DNA from: Alphaproteobacteria bacterium HGW-Alphaproteobacteria-1
GTDB taxonomy: Bacteria; Pseudomonadota; Alphaproteobacteria; Rhodobacterales; Rhodobacteraceae
DNA length: 64,000 bases
Reading direction: 5' to 3'
NCBI GenBank assembly: GCA_002842985.1
Contig: PHEQ01000003.1
Location: forward strand, 62,001 to 126,000
Positions 10,760 through 19,519 of this stretch are shown piece after piece. Under the pieces are notes generated by a model. It searched no databases. It was not told the DNA's origin and saw only the letters and a program-made list of their open reading frames with translations. A program made the position numbers and the translations under genes. Every line of letters starts with the position of its first letter. The first letter of the stretch is position 1.

Positions 10760-12513
10760 TGACTCATATCGACCGGCACGACACTGATATTCTCATCATC
10801 GGCACCGGTGGCGCGGGGCTCTTTGCCGCGTTGCACGCGCAGCAATCGGCGCCTGAAGGCACGCGAATTACCATTGCCGTCAAGGGCCTCATTGGCAAAT
10901 GCGGCTGCACGCGCATGGTGCAGGGCGGCTACAACGTCGCATTGGGGAACGGCGACACGGTCGAGCGGCATTTCATGGACACGATCCGGGGTGGCAAATG
11001 GCTGCCCAATCAGGACATGGCGTGGAAGCTGTGCGAACAGGCGGTGGTGCGCATCCATGAGCTTGAGAATGAAATCGGCTGCTTCTTTGACCGCAACCCC
11101 GATGGCACGCTGCATCAGAAGGCCTTTGCCGGACAGACCGCTGACCGCACGGTCCACAAGGGCGATCTCACGGGCATAGAGATCATCAGCCGCCTGATGG
11201 AGCAGGTTCTGGCGCGCCCCGTGGACAAGCTGCAGGAACACCGCGCGATTGGCCTGATCCCGACGCGCGACGGCAGCGCGCTTGCGGGTGTGCTGTTTAT
11301 CGACATGCGCACAGGCGGTTTTCGTCTGGTCCGGGCCAAGACGGTGCTGATGGCCACCGGCGGCGGGCCGACCATGTATAAATACAACACCCCCTCGGGT
11401 GACAAGACGATGGATGGCCTTGCCATGGCGCTGCGCGCCGGGCTGGACCTCCGGGATATGGAAATGGTGCAGTTCCATCCCACAGGCCTTTTGGCGGGGG
11501 ATCATACGCGCATGACCGGCACCGTGCTGGAAGAGGGCTTGCGCGGCGCGGGCGGTCAGCTCCTCAATGGCGCAGAAAACCGCTTCATGTTCGACTATGA
11601 TCCCAAGGGCGAGCGCGCGACGCGCGACGTGGTCAGCCGCGCCATCTATGCCGAGATGCGCAAGAACAATACCTCGGCGAATGGCGGCGTCTTTATCTCC
11701 ATGGCGCATCTTGGCCCCGACACCGTGCGCGCCAAATTCCCCGGCATGGTCAAACGCTGCGCTGACAGCGGTTTCGATCTGGCGGGCGGTCTGGTCGAGG
11801 TGGTGCCAACCGCGCATTACTTCATGGGCGGGGTGGTGGTTGATGCCGACACCCGCACCGCGATGGAGGGGCTCTACGTTGCGGGCGAAGATGCCGGCGG
11901 CGCGCATGGCTCGAACCGTCTGGGCGGTAATGGCGTGGCCAATTCCACGGTTTATGGCGGTGTTGCGGGCGATGTGATGGGCGCGGATATCCGCGCCATG
12001 GGCACATTGCGCGATCCCTGCCCCGAGGTGTTGCAAGCCGAGATTGAGCGCGCCCTGCATCCCCTCTCGCGCCAGCCCGCGCCGGTCCATCCCCTGCGCG
12101 CCGCCTTGCAAGAGGCGATGTGGGACGATGTCGGCGTCATGCGCACCGCCACGGGACTAGAGCGTGGCCTGAGCCGCGTGGCCGAGATTTCCGATGCGCT
12201 GATGGATGTCGGCGTCGCGGGCGATAATCTTGCCTTCAACCTCACATGGCACGATTGGCTCAACCTGCGCTCGCTCTGTGATGTGTCCGAGGCGATCACG
12301 CTTGCGGGCCTTGCGCGCGAAAACTCGCGCGGTGCGCATTACCGCGAGGATTTCCCCGACGAGGGCGATCTTGATGCGTCCTATTATACCGTGATCACGC
12401 AGACGGGACGCGATCTGAGCGTGCGCCGCGACCCGGTTCAATTCACCATCATCCGCCCCGGCGAGACGATCCTGCCCGAGAGCGAACCCGAAACACTGGT
12501 GGCCGCGCAATGA
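10759..12513 (+). CDS. SDH/FRD-type flavoprotein subunit, Cys at the covalent FAD position
   Basis: A 584-residue FAD subunit of a succinate dehydrogenase/fumarate reductase paralogue. The dinucleotide fold is IIGTGGAGLFAALHA. Catalytic regions are conserved: GLRGAGGQLLNG, RATRDVVSRAI, PTAHYFMGG (substrate His) and SNRLGGNGVAN (substrate Arg). In SdhA and FrdA a histidine in the S-H-T-V-A-x-x-G-G segment binds FAD covalently; here the aligned residue is C50 in GCTRMVQGG, so a histidyl-FAD bond is impossible. It is coupled to the anchor gene upstream and to the fumarase-like alpha gene downstream (ATGA). Unlikely to be the housekeeping Sdh; the substrate may be a substituted C4 acid. Confidence 0.87.
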   Translation: MTHIDRHDTDILIIGTGGAGLFAALHAQQSAPEGTRITIAVKGLIGKCGCTRMVQGGYNVALGNGDTVERHFMDTIRGGKWLPNQDMAWKLCEQAVVRIHELENEIGCFFDRNPDGTLHQKAFAGQTADRTVHKGDLTGIEIISRLMEQVLARPVDKLQEHRAIGLIPTRDGSALAGVLFIDMRTGGFRLVRAKTVLMATGGGPTMYKYNTPSGDKTMDGLAMALRAGLDLRDMEMVQFHPTGLLAGDHTRMTGTVLEEGLRGAGGQLLNGAENRFMFDYDPKGERATRDVVSRAIYAEMRKNNTSANGGVFISMAHLGPDTVRAKFPGMVKRCADSGFDLAGGLVEVVPTAHYFMGGVVVDADTRTAMEGLYVAGEDAGGAHGSNRLGGNGVANSTVYGGVAGDVMGADIRAMGTLRDPCPEVLQAEIERALHPLSRQPAPVHPLRAALQEAMWDDVGVMRTATGLERGLSRVAEISDALMDVGVAGDNLAFNLTWHDWLNLRSLCDVSEAITLAGLARENSRGAHYREDFPDEGDLDASYYTVITQTGRDLSVRRDPVQFTIIRPGETILPESEPETLVAAQ

Positions 12514-13469
12514 TCTCCATCGACCTCATCCAGACCACCGCCGAACGCCTGATGGACAAGGCGGCCATTGAAATCCCCGAGGATTACCTCTCGGGCCTTC
12601 AGGCGGCCGCGGAAACCGAGGATGGCGATCTGTCCTCCTTTGTCCTTCAGGCGATGCTGGAAAATTACAAGGCTGCCAAGGAAGACCGCCGCGCGATGTG
12701 CGGCGATACCGGCTGTCCGCGCTGGTATGTGAAAATGGGCAACGAGGCCCGGATCGAGGGGGGGCCGGTCGCGCTCGAATCCGCGCTGCGCCGCGCCACG
12801 GCCAAGGCGACCTATGACGTGCCCCTGCGCCCCAACCGCGTGCATCCGCTCTGGCGCACCGATCACAACAACAACGTCGGCATCGGCGCGCCCGAAATCG
12901 AATACGGGTTCGAGCCGGAGGGCGATTGGATCGACCTCATCACCGTTCACAAGGGCGGCCTTTTTGGCACCGATTACCGGATGCTCTTTCCCTCTGACGG
13001 GATCGAGGGGATCAAGCGGTTCTACCTCGACAGCCTTGTCGCCTTTGGCAAACGCGGGCTTGCCTGTCAGCCTGCGATCATCGGCATCGGTCTGGGCGGC
13101 TCCAAGGATACCTGCATGGTGCTGGGCAAGCGCGCCGCCTGCCTGCGCGTCGTGGGCAGCGAGAATCCGGACCCAAGGATTGCCGCGCTGGAGCGCGAGT
13201 TCAAGGATCTGGGCAATTCCATCGGCATGGGGGCCATGGGCTTTGTCGGCAAGAACATGGTGATCAATTGCAACATCGAGGTGGGCTATTGCCATACCGG
13301 GGGCATGCAGATGTCGGTGCATGCCTTTTGCCTGTCGTCCCGTCGGGCGGTCGCGCGCCTCTATCCTGACGGGCGCGTCGAATATCGCACCGATCCTGAT
13401 TGGTTCACCCCCTATCAACGCCGCGAAACCGTAGACTGGCAGGGCGGCGCACAGGAGGCGGCAGAATGA
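12510..13469 (+). CDS. class I fumarase/tartrate dehydratase family, alpha subunit
   Basis: A 319-residue alpha subunit of a two-subunit oxygen-labile Fe-S hydro-lyase (fumarase, TtdA or mesaconase type). Recognisable blocks are MCGDTGCPRWYVKMG, LRPNRVHPLWRTDHNNN, GIGLGGSKDTCMVLGK and GYCHTGGMQMSVHAF, containing the cysteines expected to bind the [4Fe-4S] cluster. It overlaps the flavoprotein gene and the beta subunit gene by 4 bp each, so all are co-translated. The substrate is an unsaturated or hydroxylated dicarboxylate; fumarate, mesaconate and tartrate cannot be told apart from sequence. Confidence 0.87.
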   Translation: MISIDLIQTTAERLMDKAAIEIPEDYLSGLQAAAETEDGDLSSFVLQAMLENYKAAKEDRRAMCGDTGCPRWYVKMGNEARIEGGPVALESALRRATAKATYDVPLRPNRVHPLWRTDHNNNVGIGAPEIEYGFEPEGDWIDLITVHKGGLFGTDYRMLFPSDGIEGIKRFYLDSLVAFGKRGLACQPAIIGIGLGGSKDTCMVLGKRAACLRVVGSENPDPRIAALEREFKDLGNSIGMGAMGFVGKNMVINCNIEVGYCHTGGMQMSVHAFCLSSRRAVARLYPDGRVEYRTDPDWFTPYQRRETVDWQGGAQEAAE

Positions 13470-14137
13470 CGAAACCCCGCGAAATCCGCCTGAGCACCAC
13501 GCCGACACCCGAGGCCCTCGCCGAATTGCGCCTTGGCGATATCGTCTATCTTGATGGGTTGCTCTACACCGCGCGCGAAGGCGTTTATATGCGCGCACTT
13601 GAGGACAAGGCGAATATCCCGCTGGAATTGCCCAGCCAGAGCGCCGCGAATTTCCATTGCTCCCCCGCCGCCGCCATTCGTCCCGATGGGTCGTTCAACA
13701 TGGGCGCGGTGACGGCCACCGCCTCGTTCCGCTTTGCCAAATGGCTGCCGGAATGGATGGCCAAGACCGGCGCCAAGCTGATCATCGGCAAAGGCGGTAT
13801 GTCGTCCAGGGATTACAAATCCTATTTCGTGCCCAATGGCGCGATTTATCTCTCGACCGTGGGCTATGGCACCGGCGCGCTCTTGGGACGTGGGATCGAA
13901 AAGGTCGAGGCGGTGCATTGGCAAGAGGAACTGGGGCTGGCGCAGGCGATGTGGGTCATTCGCTGCAACAAGATGGGACCGTTCATCGTGGCCTCTGATC
14001 TTGGGGGAAATTGCCTCTTTGAACGCGAGAACGCCAAGATTGCCAAGAACCTCGCACGGGTCTACGAGGGAACGCGTCCCGCGACACTCAAACGCTATGG
14101 AGAGACCGATGACCGCTCTGACGAGGTGATCGGCTAA
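13466..14137 (+). CDS. class I fumarase/tartrate dehydratase family, beta subunit
   Basis: A 223-residue beta subunit (C-terminal swivelling domain of class I fumarases). Blocks typical of the family are LGDIVYLDGLLYTAREG, PSGS-like PDGSFNMGAVTATASFR, IGKGGMSSRDYKSYF and VGYGTGALLGRGI. It ends the operon; its stop overlaps by 3 bp the stop of the convergent TauE/SafE gene. It works only with the alpha subunit upstream. Start ATG 13466 lies within the alpha stop (ATGA). Confidence 0.87.
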   Translation: MTKPREIRLSTTPTPEALAELRLGDIVYLDGLLYTAREGVYMRALEDKANIPLELPSQSAANFHCSPAAAIRPDGSFNMGAVTATASFRFAKWLPEWMAKTGAKLIIGKGGMSSRDYKSYFVPNGAIYLSTVGYGTGALLGRGIEKVEAVHWQEELGLAQAMWVIRCNKMGPFIVASDLGGNCLFERENAKIAKNLARVYEGTRPATLKRYGETDDRSDEVIG

Positions 14138-14877
14138 AACAGTTCGCGCAGCAAAAGCACCGCGCCCGACACGAATGTCATCACGATCATCAGACGGCGA
14201 AAGGCAGCATCCGTAAGGCGGCGAAACACCGCAATGCCGATCTGTGCGGCCAGCAGAGACGCCGGCAAGGCAACCGCAAGATAGATCAGGGTTTCCCGTG
14301 TATAAGCGCCCTTCAACGCCAGCAGCACCGTCGTCACCGCCAGAACGACCACATTGAACGGTTGCAGCACCGCGCGCGTTTCATGCTTGGGCCAGGGGCG
14401 CAGGGCGCACCACATCATCGGCAGCGCCCCCGATAGCGCGGCCGCACCGCCCAGAATACCACCCGCGAATCCTACCAGAATATCCAGAACCGGTGTCGGA
14501 CGCTCGAACCGGGGCAGACGTGCGCGCATCGAGAAATAGCCGCCATAAAGCAGCAACATCCCCGCAATCACCAGTTTGAGCGTGCGCGCCTCGATCATGC
14601 CGAGGAGGGCCACTCCCAGCGGGATGCCGACAAGCGCGGGCAGCAGAAACCGCGCCAGTCGCGCGGGCTGCGCTGTGATCGCACGGCGCACCACCCATAG
14701 CCCCTGCAACCCGGTCACAACCGAAAGCACCACCACAATGGCCACCGCCTGCAGGGGCGGCATCACGATCAGAAAAAAGCCGAGCGCGAAAAGCGCCGTG
14801 CCGAACCCGGCCAGCCCGTTGATCAGGCCGCCCGCCATGGCACCGGCAATGACATACGCCACTATCTCGGGGGTCAT
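14134..14877 (-). CDS. TauE/SafE family permease
   Basis: A 247-residue membrane protein with about seven to eight hydrophobic helices and the family's duplicated layout: GGLINGLAGFGTALFALGF in the first half and LVGFAGGILGGAAALSGAL in the second. Family members are implicated in export of sulfite, sulfoacetate or organic acids. The start ATG at 14877 overlaps the end of the LysR gene (ATGA), so regulator and permease are one operon facing the SDH/fumarase operon. In context it probably exports a by-product of the island's pathway; sulfite is one possibility. Confidence 0.85.
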   Translation of the reverse strand: MTPEIVAYVIAGAMAGGLINGLAGFGTALFALGFFLIVMPPLQAVAIVVVLSVVTGLQGLWVVRRAITAQPARLARFLLPALVGIPLGVALLGMIEARTLKLVIAGMLLLYGGYFSMRARLPRFERPTPVLDILVGFAGGILGGAAALSGALPMMWCALRPWPKHETRAVLQPFNVVVLAVTTVLLALKGAYTRETLIYLAVALPASLLAAQIGIAVFRRLTDAAFRRLMIVMTFVSGAVLLLRELF

Positions 14878-15782
14878 TGCGTCGGCGCTTTCGCGGCCGG
14901 GGTGAATACACCGATCGCCACCGCGCCAAGCAAGGCCTTGTGGATCTCCTGAATGACCCGCAAACGCGGGTTGTCGCGCCGCCACGCAAGGCTCAGAACT
15001 CGCACCGGCGCGCCATCGGGCAGCGGCAGGCGTTTGAGCGGCAACGGGTTGAAGCCGCGCACGCAGCGCGCCGGCACGATCGACACGCCCAATCCGGCCA
15101 ATACCATGCTGGCGATCGCCTCCAGCCCTTCCAGTTCCATGGTGACCGACACCTTGATGCCGCTCTCGCGCAACCAACCGTCGATCAGGCTGCCCACCAC
15201 CGCGTCACGGCTGAACCGGATGAACGGATAGCGGGCCAGCAAGTCCAGCGGATCAGCACTGTCGGCCGTCTCGGGGGCCAGCAAATGCATCGGTTCTGCC
15301 GCGACATCGGCATATTCCATATCCGGCAGCATCGGGCCCTGCCGCGACAGGATCGCTGCATCCAGCGCACCGCGATCCACCTCGGTGACGAGCGGCCTGG
15401 TCATGCCGGGAAAGATCCGCACATGCAGATCGGGGTAGCTGTCCTTCAGAAGGCGCACCGACAGCGGGGTGAGGCCGGTCAATGTCATCGGCACGGCCCC
15501 GAGCGAAATCTCGCCCTTGAACCCTTCGTCACCCAGAACCGACGGCACGAGACCGTCATAGGCGTGCACGATCTCGCGGGCGCGCGCAACAATGGCCCGG
15601 CCTGCCGGGGTGAGTTCCGGGGTGCGCCGCGAGCGGTCGAACAGCGGCACGCCCCATTCTTCCTCAAGGCTGCGCATTTGCTGGCTGACAGCCGCATGCG
15701 TCACGAACACCGCATCCGCAGCCGCGCTGAACGTGGTGTGATCATCCACCGCGATCAGGGTCCGCAAACGCCGGATGGACAT
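14874..15782 (-). CDS. LysR-type transcriptional regulator of the TTT/SDH island
   Basis: A 302-residue LysR regulator: N-terminal winged helix (RRLRTLIAVDDHTTFSAAADAVFVTHAAVSQQMRSLEEE) and an effector-binding domain resembling type 2 periplasmic folds. Start MSIRRLRT at 15782 has AAGGAG 8 bp upstream. Divergent from tctC with 320 bp between; palindromic operator candidates lie 48-71 bp upstream of this gene. Expected to autoregulate and to activate the TTT importer in response to its substrate. Confidence 0.9.
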   Translation of the reverse strand: MSIRRLRTLIAVDDHTTFSAAADAVFVTHAAVSQQMRSLEEEWGVPLFDRSRRTPELTPAGRAIVARAREIVHAYDGLVPSVLGDEGFKGEISLGAVPMTLTGLTPLSVRLLKDSYPDLHVRIFPGMTRPLVTEVDRGALDAAILSRQGPMLPDMEYADVAAEPMHLLAPETADSADPLDLLARYPFIRFSRDAVVGSLIDGWLRESGIKVSVTMELEGLEAIASMVLAGLGVSIVPARCVRGFNPLPLKRLPLPDGAPVRVLSLAWRRDNPRLRVIQEIHKALLGAVAIGVFTPAAKAPTQ

Positions 15783-16102
15783 GCGACACTCCTTTTGTAA
15801 ATTTTCACGACGATTTGTGTAAGCTAATATCACTTATGTTAAGTGACACTTAAGGTTAATACATAAATCATGTGGTTCGCAACCGTTCGCAAAATACGCG
15901 ACAGAACACGCATGGCATCGGATCGAGCCGGTCTGTAGCCTGTGATCGACAAGTGAGGACCTGAGGAGGGACGGAGAAATTTTCTTGTCGGACGGGCGAG
16001 AACTTAAGGGCTGATCTCTGCTGCGGCTGTGTTCGGCATTGCATGAGGACCAGCGAACGTTAAGCTCCGCACCACAAAATCAACAAAGCACAGGAGAGGA
16101 AC
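15783..16102. other. divergent regulatory region, LysR gene / tctC
   Basis: 320 bp without a gene. The LysR-proximal 80 bp are AT-rich and carry two overlapping palindromes (annotated separately). The tctC-proximal part has no clear family feature except an AGGAGAGGA ribosome binding site just before the tctC ATG. Confidence 0.6.
15830..15853. promoter_or_regulatory. overlapping palindromes, probable LysR operator
   Basis: TCACTTATGTTAAGTGA (15830-15846, 7-bp perfect arms) overlaps TTAAGTGACACTTAA (15839-15853, 7-bp perfect arms). The second is a T-N11-A site of the size bound by LysR-type regulators. The middle arm is shared, so binding to one would compete with the other. Position between a LysR gene and its likely target supports the call. 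Confidence 0.7.
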
Positions 16103-17080
16103 ATGACTGCCAAAGTACTAGCGGGCGCGCTCGCCTTCGGGGTCGGTCTTGGGGTGACGGCCGCCTTCGCCGAATATCCCGAACGCCCCATCAACATGGT
16201 CATTCCCTACAGCGCTGGCGGGGCCACCGACATTTCCGCCCGCAGCATCGCCGAGCCTCTGGGCAAGGCAGTGGGTCGGCCGCTTGTGATGTCCAACATC
16301 ACCGGGGCTGGCGGGGCGACCGGCTCGGTTGCGGTGCAAAACGCCAAGCCCGATGGCTACACCATGCTGTTTGCGCGCGTCGGCTCGCATACCGTCAACC
16401 CGGCGATGAAGGAAACCCTGCCTTATACGCTGGATGATTTCCGCTTTGTCACCGTCTATGAAATCAACCCCGTGGCCTGTGCCGTGCGTCCCGATTCCGG
16501 CATCGAGAGCATGGAGGATCTGGTGGCGCTGACCGAAAGCGAGGGCACCAGCTACAGTTCGTCCGGCGTCGGTTCCATGCTGCATCTGGCGGCGGTGTTC
16601 GTGCTTGACGAGTTCGGCGTGTCCGACCCGCTGGAAAAGGCCACGCATATTCCGCAAAAAGGCGGCGGCGAGGCGGCGACCGCAGTGCTCAACGGAACGG
16701 TGACGTTCATTTGCACCAACACATCGGCCCTGGCGAGCTTCGTGGCCAATGGTCAGCTCAAGCCGCTGATGGTCACCACAGACGAGCCGGTGCCGGGTTT
16801 TGATGTGCCCTCGGCAAGTTCTCTCGGCAAGCCCGGGCTGAAGCAGCTTGTGGGCTGGACCGGCATTGCCGGGCCCCGTGATCTGCCCGATGACATCGCC
16901 GCAAAATGGGGCGACTGGATGGCCGAGGCTGCGGGAAACGAGACCTTCGTCGAACAGATGACAGCGCGCGGCTCGGTGATCGAGGTCATGAGCCCCGAAG
17001 ACGCCGGCGCCTTCATCCAAAAGCAATACGAGACCTTCCGCGCGCTGGTCGACAGGCTGGGGATGCGGATCGAGGGCTGA
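16103..17080 (+). CDS. tctC: TTT transporter periplasmic binding protein (TctC/Bug family)
   Basis: A 325-residue secreted solute receptor. The signal peptide covers about residues 1-23 (ends TAAFA before EYPERP). The mature start YPERPINMVIPYSAGGATD is the hallmark of Bug/TctC proteins, as are GAGGATGSVAVQNAKPDGYTML and the C-terminal Y-E-x-F-R-A-L-V. It delivers a carboxylate to TctA/TctB. AGGAGAGGA is 4 bp upstream of the ATG. First gene of a tctC-tctB-tctA operon divergent from the LysR regulator. Confidence 0.92.
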   Translation: MTAKVLAGALAFGVGLGVTAAFAEYPERPINMVIPYSAGGATDISARSIAEPLGKAVGRPLVMSNITGAGGATGSVAVQNAKPDGYTMLFARVGSHTVNPAMKETLPYTLDDFRFVTVYEINPVACAVRPDSGIESMEDLVALTESEGTSYSSSGVGSMLHLAAVFVLDEFGVSDPLEKATHIPQKGGGEAATAVLNGTVTFICTNTSALASFVANGQLKPLMVTTDEPVPGFDVPSASSLGKPGLKQLVGWTGIAGPRDLPDDIAAKWGDWMAEAAGNETFVEQMTARGSVIEVMSPEDAGAFIQKQYETFRALVDRLGMRIEG

Positions 17081-17171
17081 CAATATCCGCCGCAAACTGG
17101 ATCGCGACGGCGGCCGGGCGTGCTCTGCGCCCGGTCCGCGCCCAGCGGAAAACTGATCGGGGAGGGTCAGG

Positions 17172-17663
17172 GTGAGCAAACGCGCAATACAATTCCAACT
17201 GGGCATCGGTGCCTGCCTCGGTTGCCTTTTCCTGATCCTCTACGCCATTCCGCACTGGATTTCTTCGCCCAGCAATATCCGCAACATCGTGTTGTCGCCC
17301 CGGTTCTGGCCCAGTATCGTCGCCGGCTTGACCGGGCTTGTGGGGCTTGGCCTGCTTGTGGTCAGCCGCAGCACGCCGCATGAAAGCGGCCTCGCCAACA
17401 CGCCCATCGACGCCCCCCGCGCGGGCCTGATCCGACTGGCGGGCCTGGCCGGCTTGATGGTTGCGACCTTCTGGTTACTGCCACGTCTCGGCATGGTCTG
17501 GGTTTCGATACCGGCATTTCTTGCCCTCGCCTTCCTGGCACGGACGCGCCACCCGAAGACCGCGCTGGTCTGCGCCGTCGCGGTCCCGATGCTGCTCTAT
17601 GGTTTTTTTGCCCATGTTGCCGGGATCGCCATCCCGCAAGGCGATTATGTGAGGCTGCCATGA
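17172..17663 (+). CDS. tctB: TTT transporter small membrane subunit
   Basis: A 163-residue protein with four hydrophobic helices (about 10-30, 45-65, 88-105, 112-150), the size and topology of TctB. Helper subunit of the large TctA channel in the inner membrane. GTG start at 17172 preceded by GGGAGGGTCAG. The stop overlaps the tctA ATG by 4 bp. Sequence is poorly conserved in this family, so the call rests on topology and gene order. Confidence 0.88.
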   Translation: MSKRAIQFQLGIGACLGCLFLILYAIPHWISSPSNIRNIVLSPRFWPSIVAGLTGLVGLGLLVVSRSTPHESGLANTPIDAPRAGLIRLAGLAGLMVATFWLLPRLGMVWVSIPAFLALAFLARTRHPKTALVCAVAVPMLLYGFFAHVAGIAIPQGDYVRLP

Positions 17664-19150
17664 GCCTGATCGACAATGTGATGGCGGGCTTTGCGCTGGT
17701 CGGCAATGTCGACGCCTTTCTCGCGCTTGCCATCGGCATCGTGATCGGCGTGATTGGCGGTGCGATACCGGGGATTTCGGCGACGATGGCGGTGGCCTTG
17801 GCGCTTCCTTTCACCTTTCCGATGCAACCGGTCAACGGCATCCTTCTGCTTCTCGGTGTCTACAAGGGCGGTATCTTCGGCGGTTCGATCCCGGCCATTC
17901 TGATCAAGACGCCGGGCACGCCCGCGTCATCGGCAACCATCCTCGACGGTCACCCGATGGCCGAGCGCGGCGAGGCCGGGCGCGCTCTGGGCATGGCGCT
18001 GTGGGCGTCCTGCACCGCGGATGTGATCTCGAACCTGTCATTGATCCTATTGGCGGGCTGGCTTGCCTCCTTCGCGCTCAGCTTCGGCCCGCCGGAATTC
18101 TTTGCGCTGATCCTGTTTTCGCTGACGATCATCGCGGGCGTGTCGGGCGAGAGCCTGCTGCGCGGCGCGCTCTCGGCGCTTCTGGGGCTGCTGCTGGCCA
18201 CGATCGGGCTGGATCTGGTCTATGGCACGAACCGCTTCACCTTCGGCAATCCGAACCTGATGGGCGGGTTGAATTTCATCGCCGTTCTGATCGGCCTGTT
18301 TGCCATCCCAGAGATCATCAATACGGTCTGGAACCCGACGGGTCATGTGGGCAAGGTCCGGACTCTCGGCAGCAAATGGGTCACATTTGCCGATTATCGC
18401 CGCTGCTTCCGCTCCATCTTGCGGGGCAGCTTCATTGGTGTCTTTCTCGGCTCCATCCCCGGCATCGGGGCTGCTCCGGCGGCGTTTCTGTCCTATTCCG
18501 AGGCGCGGCGCACATCGCCCAACAAGGCCAATTTCGGCAAGGGAGAGATCGAAGGCGTTGCCGCCTCGGAGGCGGGCAACAACGGCGTGGCGGGTGCCAC
18601 CCTCATCCCGCTTCTGGCGCTTGGCGTCCCCGGGGACGTGATCACCGCGATCATCATCGGGGCGTTCATGGTCCACGGGCTGCAACCCGGTCCGATGATG
18701 TTCGTGATGAATGTGGACATCATCTATGGGCTGTTCATCGGGTTGATCCTGTCCTCCGGCCTGCTGTTCATCGTCGGCAGCCTGGCGATTCGCGGCTTCA
18801 AGCCCGTGGCGGACATTCCCAAGCGCATTCTGATGCCGATTGTGCTGGTGCTGTGCATCTACGGGGTGTTTGCGGTCAACAACAACATCTTTGACGTGGG
18901 CGTGATGTTCGTGATGGGCTGGGTGGGTTTCTTGATGTCGCGCTATCACATCCCCGCGGCACCGTTTCTCATCGCCTTCATCCTTGGCCCCCTGCTCGAG
19001 GACAACTTTCGCCAGTCGATGCTGATGTCGGGGGGCACACCCGATATCCTTCTGCGCGGGCCGATCACCTGGTTTTTCTGGGGGCTGACGCTGATCACGA
19101 TCATTGCCATCACCCGGGGCACGCTGGACAAGGCGCGGGAAAAGGACTGA
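17660..19150 (+). CDS. tctA: TTT transporter large membrane subunit
   Basis: A 496-residue permease with about 12 hydrophobic segments. TctA family blocks are GAIPGISATMAVALALPFTF, LGVYKGGIFGGSIPAILIKTPGTPASSATILDG, and the second-half repeat GSIPGIGAAPAAFLSYSEARR. It forms the sodium or proton driven carboxylate channel. The stop codon is about 5 bp before an IS6-family remnant that separates the operon from phnF. Confidence 0.95.
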   Translation: MSLIDNVMAGFALVGNVDAFLALAIGIVIGVIGGAIPGISATMAVALALPFTFPMQPVNGILLLLGVYKGGIFGGSIPAILIKTPGTPASSATILDGHPMAERGEAGRALGMALWASCTADVISNLSLILLAGWLASFALSFGPPEFFALILFSLTIIAGVSGESLLRGALSALLGLLLATIGLDLVYGTNRFTFGNPNLMGGLNFIAVLIGLFAIPEIINTVWNPTGHVGKVRTLGSKWVTFADYRRCFRSILRGSFIGVFLGSIPGIGAAPAAFLSYSEARRTSPNKANFGKGEIEGVAASEAGNNGVAGATLIPLLALGVPGDVITAIIIGAFMVHGLQPGPMMFVMNVDIIYGLFIGLILSSGLLFIVGSLAIRGFKPVADIPKRILMPIVLVLCIYGVFAVNNNIFDVGVMFVMGWVGFLMSRYHIPAAPFLIAFILGPLLEDNFRQSMLMSGGTPDILLRGPITWFFWGLTLITIIAITRGTLDKAREKD

Positions 19151-19154
19151 GGGC

Positions 19155-19519
19155 CTTGCCAGCTTGCTGACGCATTCTGGGGCGTCTGGCGTTTTGTCAT
19201 GAAGATACCATCTGAGATTCCGCACCTGAAGGGCTGCCGTTTCCCCCGTGAAGTTGGCCTGTGCCTTATGGGCCGATCATCGCTTCGCGCTCGGCACGGC
19301 GAACGTCGAGGCTCTGCTGGCTGAACGCGGTATGACCGTCAGCCGGGAAAGCGTGCGCACATGGGTGAACCGGTTTGGCCGGCATTTTGCCGCTTGCATG
19401 AAGCGTGACCGTCCCGCTGCAGCCGACAAATGGCATCTGGACGAAGCCGTCGTGTCGATCAACGGCATAAAGAAGTGGTTGTCGCGTGCGGTGGATGCGA
19501 ACGGGGACGTGCTGGCCCA
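19155..19519 (+). mobile_element. IS6-family transposase remnant
   Basis: 5' part of an IS6-type transposase, inactivated. Reading begins around 19200 (MKIPSEIPHLKGCRFPREV), then shifts frame to ACALWADHRFALGTANVEALL, SRESVRTWVNRFGRHFA and WHLDEAVVSINGIKKWLSRAVDANGDVL, where the sequence ends at the phnF stop codon. The first DDE aspartate (HLDE) is present; the rest of the catalytic domain is missing. A diverged inverted copy at 43760-44050 shares the same frameshift. Confidence 0.85.
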
